The notes beneath the pieces are model-generated. The model worked only from the letters and a program-made list of their open reading frames with translations. It made no database searches and was not told the DNA's origin. From Streptomyces inhibens (lineage in GTDB: Bacteria > Actinomycetota > Actinomycetes > Streptomycetales > Streptomycetaceae): a DNA stretch of 51,838 nucleotides. The translations under genes and the position numbers were made by a program. The stretch is from the NCBI RefSeq assembly GCF_003389455.1, contig NZ_QUAC01000095.1, positions 1 through 51,838 of the forward strand. Reading direction: 5' to 3'. How positions within the stretch are numbered: the stretch's first letter is position 1; every line of letters starts with the position of its first letter. Below are positions 1-8,761 of this stretch, one piece after another.

Positions 1-5
1 CGCAA

Positions 6-40
6 AGGGGGCACCCGGCCACTACGGCCGGGTGCCCCCT
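6..40. terminator. Bidirectional hairpin terminator
   Basis: Perfect 15-bp inverted repeat (6-20 with 26-40) around a 5-nt loop. It most likely ends a gene lying left of the window. Confidence 0.75.
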
Positions 41-347
41 CGTCGTGTCCCGGCGGCTCGCCCCTGGGGGGTGCCCTTGGGTGGTGCCCCTCCAGCAGCC
101 CGACGCCCGGTTTGCCCGTAAAGTGAGGCCACCGGATAGCCCCTGCCGCCCGCCGGGTAAAGTAGGAGCCGCGTCAATGACACGCTAAGAAACTCTGGGT
201 GCGCCGGGAAGTCTGGTCGGCAACTGCAACAGCCGTACACAGCTGCCGAAGGCCGGAGGTCACCCCCGTGAGCGCGCGAAGCAAGCGAACGATCAACAGG
301 TGCGCGCTGCGCGAATGCCAGCCCGCCGAGCGCAGCGAGGCCGGCGC
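41..347. other. Upstream region of nhaA, no gene
   Basis: This 307-bp stretch separates the hairpin from nhaA. Short open frames on both strands have no plausible protein content. It should hold the nhaA promoter and leader, but I see no confident -10/-35 pair or named riboswitch. Confidence 0.4.
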
Positions 348-1742
348 ATGAGCGCCCCCAACAGCCGCCGTTCCATATTTCTCGGACGGATGTCCCTGCC
401 CGAGCGGAACTTCATCGCGGATGCGCTCCGCGCCGAGACCGTGGGCGGCATTCTCCTCCTCGCCGCCGCCGTCGCGGCCCTGATCTGGGCAAACACCCTC
501 GGCGCGAGCTACGAATCGGTCCGCGGCTTCCATCTCGGCCCGGCCTCGTTGGGCCTGGATCTGTCCATACAGCACTGGGTCGGCAACGGCCTGCTCGCGC
601 TCTTCTTCTTCGTCGCCGGCATCGAGCTCAAGCGCGAACTCGTCGCCGGCGAGCTGCGCGACCGCCGGGCCGCCGCACTCCCCGTGATCGCCGCGGTCTG
701 CGGAATGGCGATGCCGGCGGCCGTCTACTTCACCGTCAACAGCATCGGCGGCGGCTCACTGCAGGGCTGGGCGGTCCCCACCGCCACCGACATCGCCTTC
801 GCGCTCGCCGTACTCGCCGTCATCGGTACATCCCTGCCCGCCGCGCTGCGCGCCTTCCTGCTCACGCTCGCCGTCGTCGACGACCTCTTCGCGATCCTGA
901 TCATCGCGATCTTCTTCACCTCGAAGATCAACTTCCTGGCGCTCGGCCTCGCCGTCGTCGGCCTGGCGATCTTCTATCTGCTGCTGCGCAAGGGCGTCCG
1001 GGGCTGGTACGTCTACGTCCCGCTCGCCCTGGTCATCTGGGCCCTGATGGAGAACAGCGGGGTGCACGCCACCATCGCCGGCGTCGCCATGGGCCTGATG
1101 CTGCGCTGCACCCGCCGCGACGGCGAGACCCGGTCCCCCGGCGAGCACATCGAGCACCTGGTCCGGCCGCTCTCGGCCGGTCTCGCCGTACCGCTGTTCG
1201 CCCTCTTCTCCGCCGGCGTGTCCATCTCCGGCGGCGCGGTCCATGACGTCTTCACCCGGCCGGAGACGCTCGGCGTCGTACTCGGCCTGATAGTCGGCAA
1301 GGCGCTGGGCATCTTCGGCGGTACGTGGCTCACCGCCCGCTTCACCAAGGCCGAACTCAACCCCGACCTCAAGTGGCCGGACGTCTTCGCCGTCGCCTCC
1401 CTGGCCGGTATCGGCTTCACCGTCTCCCTGCTCATCGGCGAACTCGCCTTCGCCAAGGACCTCGCACTGGCCGACGAGATCAAGGCCTCCGTGCTGATCG
1501 GTTCGCTGCTCGCGGCCGTCTTCGCGGGCATCCTCCTCAAGATCCGTAACGCCAAGTACCGGAAGCTGTGCGAGGAAGAGGAGCGGGACGAGGACCGGGA
1601 CGGCATCCCCGACATCTACGAACTCGACAAGCCGGAGTACCACCTGCGGATGGCGGCGATCCACGAAGCCAAGGCCGCGGAACACCGGCGGCTTGCCGAA
1701 GTGGCCTCCAGCTCGCACGCCGGAGACGATGGTCCGGCATGA
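348..1742 (+). CDS. nhaA: Na+/H+ antiporter NhaA
   Basis: Integral-membrane sodium/proton antiporter exporting Na+ in exchange for H+. The protein contains the characteristic NhaA stretches IELKRELVAGELRD, the AVPTATDIAFALAVLA segment, LAVVDDLFAILIIA with the paired aspartates of the ion site, and LAGIGFTVSLLIGELAF near the end of the membrane domain. About a dozen hydrophobic segments cover the first ~400 residues. A charged C-terminal tail of roughly 60 residues (EEERDEDRDGIPDIYELD...) follows and extends the protein beyond the ~390 residues of the E. coli enzyme, as is usual in Streptomyces. I chose ATG 348 because the upstream in-frame GTG at 300 adds only an Arg/Ala-rich stretch; ATG 390 is also possible. 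The next gene follows within 45 bp on the same strand. Confidence 0.93.
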   Translation: MSAPNSRRSIFLGRMSLPERNFIADALRAETVGGILLLAAAVAALIWANTLGASYESVRGFHLGPASLGLDLSIQHWVGNGLLALFFFVAGIELKRELVAGELRDRRAAALPVIAAVCGMAMPAAVYFTVNSIGGGSLQGWAVPTATDIAFALAVLAVIGTSLPAALRAFLLTLAVVDDLFAILIIAIFFTSKINFLALGLAVVGLAIFYLLLRKGVRGWYVYVPLALVIWALMENSGVHATIAGVAMGLMLRCTRRDGETRSPGEHIEHLVRPLSAGLAVPLFALFSAGVSISGGAVHDVFTRPETLGVVLGLIVGKALGIFGGTWLTARFTKAELNPDLKWPDVFAVASLAGIGFTVSLLIGELAFAKDLALADEIKASVLIGSLLAAVFAGILLKIRNAKYRKLCEEEERDEDRDGIPDIYELDKPEYHLRMAAIHEAKAAEHRRLAEVASSSHAGDDGPA

Positions 1743-1786
1743 TCTGAGAGGCTTTGCATCCGGGTGACGAGATGAGGGAGACGGCG

Positions 1787-2245
1787 ATGAGCGCAGCCGA
1801 CGACGGCGCGGACCGCAGCCTCGGGCAGCTGGTGGCCTCGGCCACCGCCGAGATGTCCGCACTGGTGCACGACGAGATCGCGCTGGCCAAGGCGGAGCTG
1901 CGGCAGGACGCCAAGCGGGCGGGCATCGGCAGCGCCGCGTTCATGGTGGCCGGGGCGCTGGCGCTGTTCGCGCTGCCGGTGCTGAGCTTCGCGGCGGCGT
2001 ACGGCATCCACAACCTCGGCCTCGGGCTGGCCTGGTCCTTCCTGATCGTGGGCGGCGCCTTCCTGGTCCTCGCCGGGCTGCTGGCCCTCATCGCGATGGC
2101 CAAGATCAAGAAGATCAAGAAGCCGGAGAAGTCCATGATCTCCGCCAGGGAGACCGCGGCCGTGCTGCAGAAGGCCAAGCCGCACCCGCGCCTGGCGCCT
2201 GCGGAACACCCGGTGCTGGAGTCTGTGACACGCTCGTCGGTATGA
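1787..2245 (+). CDS. Phage-holin-fold (holin superfamily III-like) membrane protein
   Basis: Protein of 152 residues with two adjacent hydrophobic segments (about residues 45-68 and 77-100) preceded by an amphipathic helix, SLGQLVASATAEMSALVHDEIALAKAEL. This is the hallmark of the actinobacterial 'phage holin family' (Pfam Phage_holin_3_6 type). These chromosomal proteins are not lytic holins as far as is known, and the role is unclear. A Lys-rich stretch, KIKKIKKPEK, follows the second segment. The start ATG 1787 follows a GAGGGAGA purine run; an earlier TTG at 1754 is less likely. Its stop overlaps the start of the alpha/beta hydrolase (ATGA at 2242-2245), so the two are translationally coupled. 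Confidence 0.8.
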   Translation: MSAADDGADRSLGQLVASATAEMSALVHDEIALAKAELRQDAKRAGIGSAAFMVAGALALFALPVLSFAAAYGIHNLGLGLAWSFLIVGGAFLVLAGLLALIAMAKIKKIKKPEKSMISARETAAVLQKAKPHPRLAPAEHPVLESVTRSSV

Positions 2246-3180
2246 CAGCCCCTGACAGCACCGCCTCGGTCGTACGGCTCGGCATCCCCTGCGGGAAAGA
2301 GGTGTCGCACCGCGATGTCGCGGCCAATGGCGCGCGCTTCCACATCGCCGAGATGGGTGACGGCCCACTGGTGCTGCTGCTGCACGGCTTCCCACAGTTC
2401 TGGTGGACCTGGCGGCACCAGCTCCCGGCCCTCGCCGAGGCGGGCTTTCGCGCGGTGGCGATGGACCTGCGGGGCGTCGGCGGCAGCGACCGCACCCCGC
2501 GCGGCTACGACCCGGCGAACCTCGCCCTGGACATCACCGGCGTCATCCGGTCCCTGGGCGAGCCGGACGCCGCGCTCGTCGGGCACGACCTCGGGGGCTA
2601 TCTCGCCTGGACGGCCGCGGTGATGCGGCCCAAGCTGGTGCGCCGGCTCGCGGTGGCCTCGATGCCGCACCCGCGGCGCTGGCGCTCGGCGATGCTCGCC
2701 GACGTCCGGCAGAGCGCCCAGAGTTCGCACATCTGGAACTTCCAGCGGCCCTGGCTGCCGGAGCGCCGGCTGGTGGCGGACGACGCGGCGCTGGTGGGCC
2801 GGATGATCCGCGACTGGTCCGGGCCCCGGCTGCCGGAGGACGACGCGATCGCCGTCTACCAGCGGGCGATGTGCATCCCCTCGACGGCGCACTGCTCGAT
2901 CGAGCCGTACCGCTGGATGGTGCGGTCGATGGCCCGCCCCGACGGTATCCAGTTCAACCGCCGGATGAAGATGCCCGTACGGGTCCCGACGCTGCATCTG
3001 CACGGTTCGCTGGACCCGGTGATGCGCACCCGCAGCGCGGCCGGCTCCGGCGAGTACGTCGAAGCCCCCTACCGCTGGCGGCTGTTCGACGGGCTGGGGC
3101 ACTTCCCGCACGAGGAGGACCCGGTGGCCTTCTCGACAGAGCTGATCAACTGGCTGAAGGACCCGGAACCGGACCGGTAA
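2242..3180 (+). CDS. Alpha/beta hydrolase, epoxide-hydrolase-like
   Basis: A 312-residue alpha/beta-hydrolase-fold enzyme. The oxyanion-hole motif HGFPQFWWTW is at about residues 48-57. The nucleophile elbow reads GHDLGG with Asp116 where esterases have Ser, which is the pattern of epoxide hydrolases and haloalkane dehalogenases. The putative acid lies in LHGSLDPV and the catalytic His is about residue 287 in GLGHFPHEEDP. A cap region rich in Trp and Arg lies between. The substrate cannot be told from sequence. The 4-bp ATGA overlap with the preceding membrane protein fixes the start and suggests co-expression with nhaA and the holin-fold gene. Confidence 0.88.
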   Translation: MTAPDSTASVVRLGIPCGKEVSHRDVAANGARFHIAEMGDGPLVLLLHGFPQFWWTWRHQLPALAEAGFRAVAMDLRGVGGSDRTPRGYDPANLALDITGVIRSLGEPDAALVGHDLGGYLAWTAAVMRPKLVRRLAVASMPHPRRWRSAMLADVRQSAQSSHIWNFQRPWLPERRLVADDAALVGRMIRDWSGPRLPEDDAIAVYQRAMCIPSTAHCSIEPYRWMVRSMARPDGIQFNRRMKMPVRVPTLHLHGSLDPVMRTRSAAGSGEYVEAPYRWRLFDGLGHFPHEEDPVAFSTELINWLKDPEPDR

Positions 3181-3367
3181 CAGGCCGTTCGTCCCCGCTC
3201 GTTCGGGACGTCGCGCCCCGCTCAGCGGGCGGGGCGAACCGCTTGGCGGGACTGGTTCGCGTTCGGTTCGAACGTTCGTATGGCGAACGGCCACTTGCCC
3301 GGCGCATAGGCCAATTGGCGGTCCACGAGGCGGTTACGGACCTTGGGGCACGGGCAGAGTCGAGGGT

Positions 3368-3565
3368 ATGGGCTGGACGCACGACTACCGTGACGTGGCA
3401 CGCAACCGCCGCAGCAGTGCCGCTGCAGTGGGCACTCAGGACAGGGGCACTCCGGACCTCGGGCCCGGCGATTCCCCCGATCCGGGGCACCCGATGGGCA
3501 TTCCGCGCATCCTGCGCCGCAGAGCGCGCTGGATGAGCGCGCGCCTGCGCCATCCCCGCACCTGA
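3368..3565 (+). CDS. Small basic hypothetical protein
   Basis: A possible 65-residue protein, MGWTHDYRDVARNRRSSAAAV..., rich in Arg, Gly and Pro with a C-terminal RRRARWMSARLRH cluster. It has no domain I recognise. It sits between the hydrolase and the convergent marP gene and is followed by a hairpin at 3585-3611, consistent with a real transcript end. Coding bias is only moderate, so this is a tentative call. Confidence 0.45.
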   Translation: MGWTHDYRDVARNRRSSAAAVGTQDRGTPDLGPGDSPDPGHPMGIPRILRRRARWMSARLRHPRT

Positions 3566-3584
3566 GCCACGGCACCGCCGGCAG

Positions 3585-3611
3585 GGCGCGGGAAGCCCTT
3601 CTCCCCGCGCC
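3585..3611. terminator. Hairpin between convergent genes
   Basis: Inverted repeat of 8 bp (3585-3592 with 3604-3611) around an 11-nt loop, placed just beyond the marP stop. Confidence 0.6.
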
Positions 3612-3629
3612 TGACGCGCCCCCGAAGAC

Positions 3630-4829
3630 TCAGATCGCGCAGCCCTGGCTGTTGACCTGCTGCTGGGCCGTACGCCCCGTGAGAACGTCCTGACGGACCT
3701 CGTCGGCGGTCAGCGCGTAGCCGGTGCGCGAGTCGTCCAGCGACTTCGCGAAGACGACGCCGTAGACCTCACCCTTCGGGGTGAGCAGCGGGCCACCAGA
3801 GTTGCCCTGCCGGACCGTGGCGTAGAGCGAGTAGACATCGCGGCCGACCGTGCCGCGGTGGTAGATGTCCGGGCCGTTGGCCTGGATACGGCCGCGGATA
3901 CGGGCGGCGCGGACGTCATAGCCACCGTTCTCCGGGAAGCCGGCGACGATGGCGTCCTTGCCACTGCTCGCGTCCGAGTCGGCGAACCGCAGTGCCGGGG
4001 CGTCCAGCGAGGGCACATCCAGGACAGCGATATCGCGCTGCCAGTCGTAGAGCACGACCTTGGCGTCGTACGTACGGCCCTCGCCGCCCACCTGGACGGT
4101 CGGCTCGCTCACGCCGCCGACGACATGGGCGTTGGTCATCACGCGGTGCCGCCCGAAGACGAAGCCGCTGCCTTCGAGGACCTTGCCGCAGCTGGGGGCC
4201 GTGCCGACGACCTTGACGATGCTGCGCCTGGCGTGCGCCGCCACCGGGCTGCTGGCCAACTGGGGGTCGGGCGCCGGCACATTGTTGATCGGTTCGTTGG
4301 AGAACGGCGTGAAGACCTGTGGGAAGCCGTTCTGCGCGAGCACCGAGGAGAAGTCCGCGAACCAGGTGCTGGCCTGTGGGGGCATCACCCGGGACACCCC
4401 GAGCAGCACCTTGGAGTTACGGACCTCCTTGCCGAGCGTCGGCAGGGACGTACCGGCCAGCGCGGAGCCGATCAGCCATGCGACCAGCAGCATCGCCAGG
4501 ACGTTGACCAGCGCGCCACCGGTCGCGTCCAGCGCTCTCGCCGGTGACCAGGTGATGTGGCGGCGCAGTTTGTTGCCCAGATGGGTGGTGAGCGCCTGGC
4601 CCACCGATGCGCAGACGATCACGATGGCGACCGCCGCGATGGCCGCGAAGGTGTTGGGCGTCGCATCGCCGGTGATCTCGTTCCAGATCACGGGCAGCAC
4701 ATAGACCGCGATCAGGCCGCCTCCGAGGAAGCCGATCACGGACAGGATGCCGACGACAAAACCTTGCCGATAGCCGACGATCGCGAACCACACGGCCGCG
4801 ACCAGCAGCAGGATGTCCAGGACGTTCAC
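3630..4829 (-). CDS. marP: MarP-family periplasmic serine protease
   Basis: Membrane-anchored trypsin-like protease of the MarP family, linked in mycobacteria to acid and oxidative stress survival. The first ~150 residues form a CvpA-like domain with four hydrophobic segments (LLLVAAVWFAIVGYRQGFVVGILSVIGF... at the start). A periplasmic protease domain follows with His235 (TNAHVVGG), Asp266 (RDIAVLDV) and Ser344 (RQGNSGGPLL) as the apparent triad. Two cysteines (TAPSCGK and the C-terminal QGCAI) are placed like the disulphide known to control the mycobacterial enzyme. Start GTG 4829 has a GAGACGG element upstream and lies 13 nt after the NUDIX stop; longer in-frame starts would overlap that gene. 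It is the last gene of an nth-nudix-marP cluster. Confidence 0.88.
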   Translation of the reverse strand: MNVLDILLLVAAVWFAIVGYRQGFVVGILSVIGFLGGGLIAVYVLPVIWNEITGDATPNTFAAIAAVAIVIVCASVGQALTTHLGNKLRRHITWSPARALDATGGALVNVLAMLLVAWLIGSALAGTSLPTLGKEVRNSKVLLGVSRVMPPQASTWFADFSSVLAQNGFPQVFTPFSNEPINNVPAPDPQLASSPVAAHARRSIVKVVGTAPSCGKVLEGSGFVFGRHRVMTNAHVVGGVSEPTVQVGGEGRTYDAKVVLYDWQRDIAVLDVPSLDAPALRFADSDASSGKDAIVAGFPENGGYDVRAARIRGRIQANGPDIYHRGTVGRDVYSLYATVRQGNSGGPLLTPKGEVYGVVFAKSLDDSRTGYALTADEVRQDVLTGRTAQQQVNSQGCAI

Positions 4830-4842
4830 GCCGGACACCGTC

Positions 4843-5583
4843 TCACGAGCGCCAGTCGAGCGGGACCTGCTTGTCACGGTCCCACGGAATCTCCCACCCC
4901 GAGTAGTGCAGGATCCGGTCGATCACACCGGCCGTAAAGCCCCAGACCAGGGCGTTCTCGACAAGAAATGCCGGCCCGATGTGGCCACTGGGATGGCGCG
5001 TTGTCACACGATGGGCGGGGTCCGTGAGATCCGCCACGGGAACCGTGAACACCCGGGCGGTCTCGGCCTGGTCGACCGCGCCGACCGGGGTCGGCCGGCG
5101 CCACCACCCCAGGACGGGCGTCACCACGAAGCCGCTGACGGGGATGTAGAGCCGCGGCAGCACGCCGAAGACCTGCACACCGGACGGGTCGAGGCCGGTC
5201 TCCTCCTGGGCCTCACGCAGCGCCGCCCGCACCGGGCCGGGCCCGTCGGGGTCGCCGTCCTCCGGATCGAGGGCGCCACCGGGGAAGGAGGGCTGACCGG
5301 CATGCGAGCGCAGGGTGCCGGCCCGCTCCATCAGGAGCAGCTCGGGGCCGCGGGGGCCGTGGCCGAAGAGGATCAGCACCGCGGACTGCCGGCCGCCGCT
5401 CTCCGGCGGCAGAAAGCGGCTGAGCTGGCGCGGCTCGATCGTGCCGGCCGCGCGGGCCACCGGGGCCAGCCACTCGGGCAGACCGTCGGCGGTGACCGTG
5501 ACCTCCCGGCCGGATGCCGCGCCGGTCGCCGCCTCGCGGACGCCCGCCTCCTCGCCGTACTGCTGCTCCCGTGCACTCCTCAT
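4843..5583 (-). CDS. NUDIX hydrolase, coenzyme A pyrophosphatase type (NudL-like)
   Basis: A 246-residue NUDIX enzyme. The motif LLLMERAGTLRSHAGQPSFPGGALDPED precedes a Nudix helix, RAALREAQEETGL. The HAGQ-x-FPGG arrangement is that of the CoA-diphosphatase (UPF0035/NudL) branch, which cleaves CoA to phosphopantetheine and 3',5'-ADP. A PDGPGP insert lengthens the gap between the GG and the REAQEE helix. ATG 5583 is the only good start. It lies 59 bp downstream of nth and 13 nt upstream of marP, all on the minus strand. Confidence 0.85.
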   Translation of the reverse strand: MRSAREQQYGEEAGVREAATGAASGREVTVTADGLPEWLAPVARAAGTIEPRQLSRFLPPESGGRQSAVLILFGHGPRGPELLLMERAGTLRSHAGQPSFPGGALDPEDGDPDGPGPVRAALREAQEETGLDPSGVQVFGVLPRLYIPVSGFVVTPVLGWWRRPTPVGAVDQAETARVFTVPVADLTDPAHRVTTRHPSGHIGPAFLVENALVWGFTAGVIDRILHYSGWEIPWDRDKQVPLDWRS

Positions 5584-5642
5584 ACGCGCCTCTCAGGTCT
5601 GGCTTCGGTCGTCGGTCCCCCGAGGGGGTGTCGCGGCTGCCG

Positions 5643-6926
5643 TCATGAAGCGCCCACCGGGGGCGCCATCGGAGGCGCGGGCTGCCCCGGATAGTCGGCC
5701 GGTGGCTTCAGCCGCTGCCCCGGCTGGCCGCCCAGCTCGTACTTGAGCAGCTTCTTCGCCTTCTCCGGGTCCGTCTCGCCCTCGCCGTACGCGGGGCACA
5801 GCGGGGCGATGGCGCAGGCGCCGCAGGCGGGCTTGCGGGAGTGGCAGACGCGGCGGCCGTGGAAGACGACACGGTGCGAGAGCATCGTCCACTCGCTCTC
5901 GGGGAAGATCGCGGCGACATCCGCCTCGACCTTCTCGGCGTCCTCGGCGGTGGTCCAGCCGAAGCGGCGGGCCAGGCGGCCGAAATGGGTGTCGACGGTG
6001 ATGCCGGGGACACCGAAGGCGTTGCCCAGCACCACATTGGCGGTCTTGCGGCCGACCCCGGGGAGCGTCACAAGATCCTCCAGGCGGCCCGGCACCTCGC
6101 CGCCGAAGCGGTCGCGCAGTGCGGCCGACAGCCCCAGCAGCGACTTCGTCTTGGCCCGGAAGAAGCCGGTCGGCCGGATCAGCTCCTCCAGCCGCTCCGG
6201 GTCCATCGCGGCCATGTCCTCGGGCGTCGGGCAGACCGCGAACAGGCGCGGGGTGGTCTGGTTGACCCTCAGGTCGGTGGTCTGCGCGGACAGCACCGTG
6301 GCGACCAGCAGCTCGAAGGGGTTGGTGAAGTCCAGCTCGGGATGGGCGTACGGATACAGCTCGGCCAGCTCGTGGTTGATCTGGTGGGCCCGCCGCACCA
6401 TGGCGGCCCGCGACTCGCGCTTGAACGCGGGGGCCTTCTTGGCCGGGGTCTTCTTGGCGGGGGTCTTCTTGGCGGCTGTCTTTTTCGCCGCGGCGCTCTT
6501 GGCGGCCGTCTTCTTCGCCGCGGCGCTCTTAGCGGCCGTCTTCTTCGCAGCGGTCTTCTTGGCGGGAGCCGGCTCAGCGGCCACGGCGGTCTTCTTGGCT
6601 ACGGCCTTCTTCACAGCGGCCTTCTTCGTGACGGCCTTCTTCGCCGCGGCCTTCTTGGCCGCCGCCGGCTTCTCGGGGGTTGCGTTCACGGCGGCCTTCT
6701 TCCCTGCCGAGGTCTTGCCTACCGGGCTCGTGTCCTGCGCCGCCGGCCGCGACGCGCCGGATTTCCGGACTGTAGGCTTCCGGTCCGGCATCACCCCGGA
6801 GGGCGATTTGTTACTTTTATCCGAATTCGAGGCTTCGCCGGACGGCTGTTCGCCCACAGCGGAATCACGCCCTGCGCTCACTCGTCCGGCCCCCCAGTCC
6901 TCTGCTCTCACCGGCGTATTGGACAC
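5643..6926 (-). CDS. nth: Endonuclease III with Lys/Ala-rich histone-like N-terminal extension
   Basis: Base-excision-repair DNA glycosylase/AP lyase for oxidised pyrimidines. The last ~250 residues are a complete Nth: the hairpin-helix-hairpin [12 protein letters not shown] with the Schiff-base Lys, the catalytic Asp in [10 protein letters not shown], and the 4Fe-4S ligands spaced C-x6-C-x2-C-x5-C ([17 protein letters not shown]). The preceding ~170 residues are unusual, with an array of [14 protein letters not shown] units resembling histone H1 tails, as in Streptomyces HupS-type proteins. The start is uncertain: GTG 6926 gives 427 residues, and ATG 6791 ([12 protein letters not shown]) retains all of the Lys/Ala array. 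It is divergent from crp and heads the nth-nudix-marP cluster. Confidence 0.88.
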   Translation of the reverse strand: MSNTPVRAEDWGAGRVSAGRDSAVGEQPSGEASNSDKSNKSPSGVMPDRKPTVRKSGASRPAAQDTSPVGKTSAGKKAAVNATPEKPAAAKKAAAKKAVTKKAAVKKAVAKKTAVAAEPAPAKKTAAKKTAAKSAAAKKTAAKSAAAKKTAAKKTPAKKTPAKKAPAFKRESRAAMVRRAHQINHELAELYPYAHPELDFTNPFELLVATVLSAQTTDLRVNQTTPRLFAVCPTPEDMAAMDPERLEELIRPTGFFRAKTKSLLGLSAALRDRFGGEVPGRLEDLVTLPGVGRKTANVVLGNAFGVPGITVDTHFGRLARRFGWTTAEDAEKVEADVAAIFPESEWTMLSHRVVFHGRRVCHSRKPACGACAIAPLCPAYGEGETDPEKAKKLLKYELGGQPGQRLKPPADYPGQPAPPMAPPVGAS

Positions 6927-7030
6927 TCGGCCAGACTAAGGCCACCCACTGACATCCGGCTTGATCACCAGGATTCGTGACCCCAATCGGCCCCCTGCCT
7001 TATGGCGCGGGGCACCGGTCCGGCAAACTT

Positions 7031-7044
7031 GTGATTGATCGCAC
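7031..7044. promoter_or_regulatory. Candidate Crp operator in the nth/crp divergent region
   Basis: The 14-mer GTGATTGATCGCAC is a near match to the Streptomyces Crp consensus GTG-N6-GNCAC as I recall it. It sits 65 bp upstream of the crp start. Autoregulation, control of nth, or both would fit. Confidence 0.35.
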
Positions 7045-7108
7045 TGTTTTGCATTCCGGCATGATGGGGACCACAGTCCCCCGGAGCATGTCGACAAGGA
7101 GAGATCTC

Positions 7109-7783
7109 GTGGACGACGTTCTGCGGCGCGCACCGCTCTTCGCGGCGCTCGATGACGAGCAGGCGGCTGAGCTGCGCGCCTCTATGGGAGAGGTCACGCT
7201 TGCCCGCGGCGACGCCCTGTTCCACGAAGGGGACCCCGGCGACCGCCTGTACGTGGTCACCGAGGGCAAGGTGAAGCTGCACCGCACCTCACCGGACGGC
7301 CGGGAGAACATGCTCGCCGTCCTCGGCCCCGGAGAGCTGATCGGTGAGCTCTCGCTCTTCGACCCGGGCCCGCGCACGGCCACCGCATCCGCGCTCACCG
7401 AGGTCAAGCTCCTCGGCCTGGGCCACGGTGACCTTCAGCCCTGGCTCAATGCCCGGCCCGAGGTCGCCACCGCGCTGCTGCGCGCGGTCGCCCGCCGGCT
7501 GCGCAAGACCAACGACCAGATGTCCGACCTGGTCTTCTCGGACGTGCCGGGCCGCGTGGCGCGCGCCCTGCTCGACCTGTCGCGCCGCTTCGGCGTGCAG
7601 TCCGAAGAAGGCATCCACGTCGTGCACGACCTGACGCAGGAGGAGCTGGCCCAGCTGGTCGGCGCCTCCCGCGAGACGGTCAACAAGGCCCTCGCCGACT
7701 TCGCGGGCCGCGGCTGGCTGCGCCTGGAGGCGCGCGCCGTGATCCTGCTGGACGTCGAGCGGCTGGCCAAGCGCTCGCGCTGA
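7109..7783 (+). CDS. crp: cAMP receptor protein Crp
   Basis: Global regulator of the Crp/Fnr family, needed in Streptomyces for germination and antibiotic production. A cyclic-nucleotide-binding domain (residues ~8-125) contains the phosphate-binding cassette GELIGELSLFDPGPRTAT with Glu80 and Arg89, the contacts expected for cAMP. It is followed by the dimer helix and a winged HTH with recognition segment TQEELAQLVGASRETVNKALADF. The start GTG 7109 is chosen because AAGGAGA lies 6 nt upstream and the resulting 224 residues equal the known Streptomyces length; ATG 7088 and TTG/GTG starts further upstream lack such a site. It is monocistronic, with a strong hairpin immediately after. Confidence 0.95.
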   Translation: MDDVLRRAPLFAALDDEQAAELRASMGEVTLARGDALFHEGDPGDRLYVVTEGKVKLHRTSPDGRENMLAVLGPGELIGELSLFDPGPRTATASALTEVKLLGLGHGDLQPWLNARPEVATALLRAVARRLRKTNDQMSDLVFSDVPGRVARALLDLSRRFGVQSEEGIHVVHDLTQEELAQLVGASRETVNKALADFAGRGWLRLEARAVILLDVERLAKRSR

Positions 7784-7802
7784 CGCCGGCTCGTAGACAG
7801 CC

Positions 7803-7834
7803 GCGAAGGGCCCCGCTCCGGCGGGGCCCTTCGC
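7803..7834 (+). terminator. crp terminator
   Basis: Perfect 14-bp stem (7803-7816 with 7821-7834) and a TCCG tetraloop, 20 nt after the crp stop. Confidence 0.85.
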
Positions 7835-7877
7835 AATTGGCTCGCGGGACCGCCCACCCCCTCGCGATAGTTGCGCC

Positions 7878-8687
7878 ATGACCAACGGGACGGGGCTCGA
7901 CCAGGACGGCTACTTCGTACGGGAAGGGTCCCTGGACCGCGTATCCGCGCGGTTCGCGCCCGTCGTGGCGGAGCTCCGCGCGCGGCTCACCGACCACTTC
8001 GGCCCCGACCGCCTGCACAGCAGCTATCTCTACGGCAGCATCCCGCGCGGCACCGCCGTCCCCGGCGTCTCCGACCTCGATGCGCTGCTCGCCCTGCGGG
8101 AGGAGCCCACCGACGCCGACCGCGCCGCCGCCCGCGCCATCGAGGACGCGCTGGACGCCGCCTTCCCGCAGGTCGACGGCGCGGGGATCCTGCTGTGCGG
8201 CGTGGACCACGTGCTGAGCGAGCTGGAGCGCTACGACGCGGCGTGGTTCGTGGCCTGTCTGTGCACCCCGCTCAGCGGCCCGGACCTCGCCGCGCGGCTG
8301 CCCCGCTACCGCCCCACCTCGCTCCTCGCCCGCGAGACCAACGGCGACCTCTTCCGCGGCCTGCCCGGTCTGCGCGAGAAGGCCGCGGCGGCCACCACGG
8401 AGGCCGAACGCACCCGGCTGACCCGGGGCGTGGCGCGTCGGCTCGTACGGACCGGATTCACGCTGGTCATGCCGCGCTGGGGCGGCTGGACGAGCGATCT
8501 CACCGAGTCCGCCGAGGTGTTCGCCCGCTACTACCCGGCGCACGCCGATCAGATGCGCGCCGCGGCGCGCGCCGCCCGGACGCCGGCCGCGTACCCCGCG
8601 CTGCTCGACGAGCTGCTCACCGGCCTCGCGCCCTGGCTGGCCGACACGTACCTGGCCGTCCACGGGGCGAAGGCCCCCCGCCCGTAG
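7878..8687 (+). CDS. Nucleotidyltransferase-domain protein
   Basis: A 269-residue protein with the polymerase-beta/aminoglycoside-type nucleotidyltransferase signature LYGSIPRGTAVPGVSDLDALLAL (GS-x-x-RG ... SDLD), giving two metal-binding Asp residues near position 69. The C-terminal half is helical, as in aminoglycoside adenylyltransferases and DUF4111-type proteins. The substrate is unknown; resistance activity should not be assumed. The transcript may be leaderless: a GATAGT hexamer ends 6 nt before the ATG and no ribosome-binding purine run is present. It lies between the crp terminator and the convergent MBL gene. Confidence 0.75.
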   Translation: MTNGTGLDQDGYFVREGSLDRVSARFAPVVAELRARLTDHFGPDRLHSSYLYGSIPRGTAVPGVSDLDALLALREEPTDADRAAARAIEDALDAAFPQVDGAGILLCGVDHVLSELERYDAAWFVACLCTPLSGPDLAARLPRYRPTSLLARETNGDLFRGLPGLREKAAAATTEAERTRLTRGVARRLVRTGFTLVMPRWGGWTSDLTESAEVFARYYPAHADQMRAAARAARTPAAYPALLDELLTGLAPWLADTYLAVHGAKAPRP

Positions 8688-8761
8688 GGACGCTGACGGA
8701 GCCTCTCAGCCGCCCTCTGGGAGCTCTACGGCCCCGCCCCGGGATCACCCCCCGGACCAGC

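Noticed and set aside
41..347. Riboswitch upstream of nhaA (Li+/Na+ or c-di-AMP type)
   Set aside because: I could not fit a known consensus or a convincing stem set to the leader, so no claim is made.
7801..8663. Minus-strand frame overlapping the nucleotidyltransferase gene
   Set aside because: Gly/Arg-rich shadow frame. The plus frame has the GS...SDLD catalytic motif.
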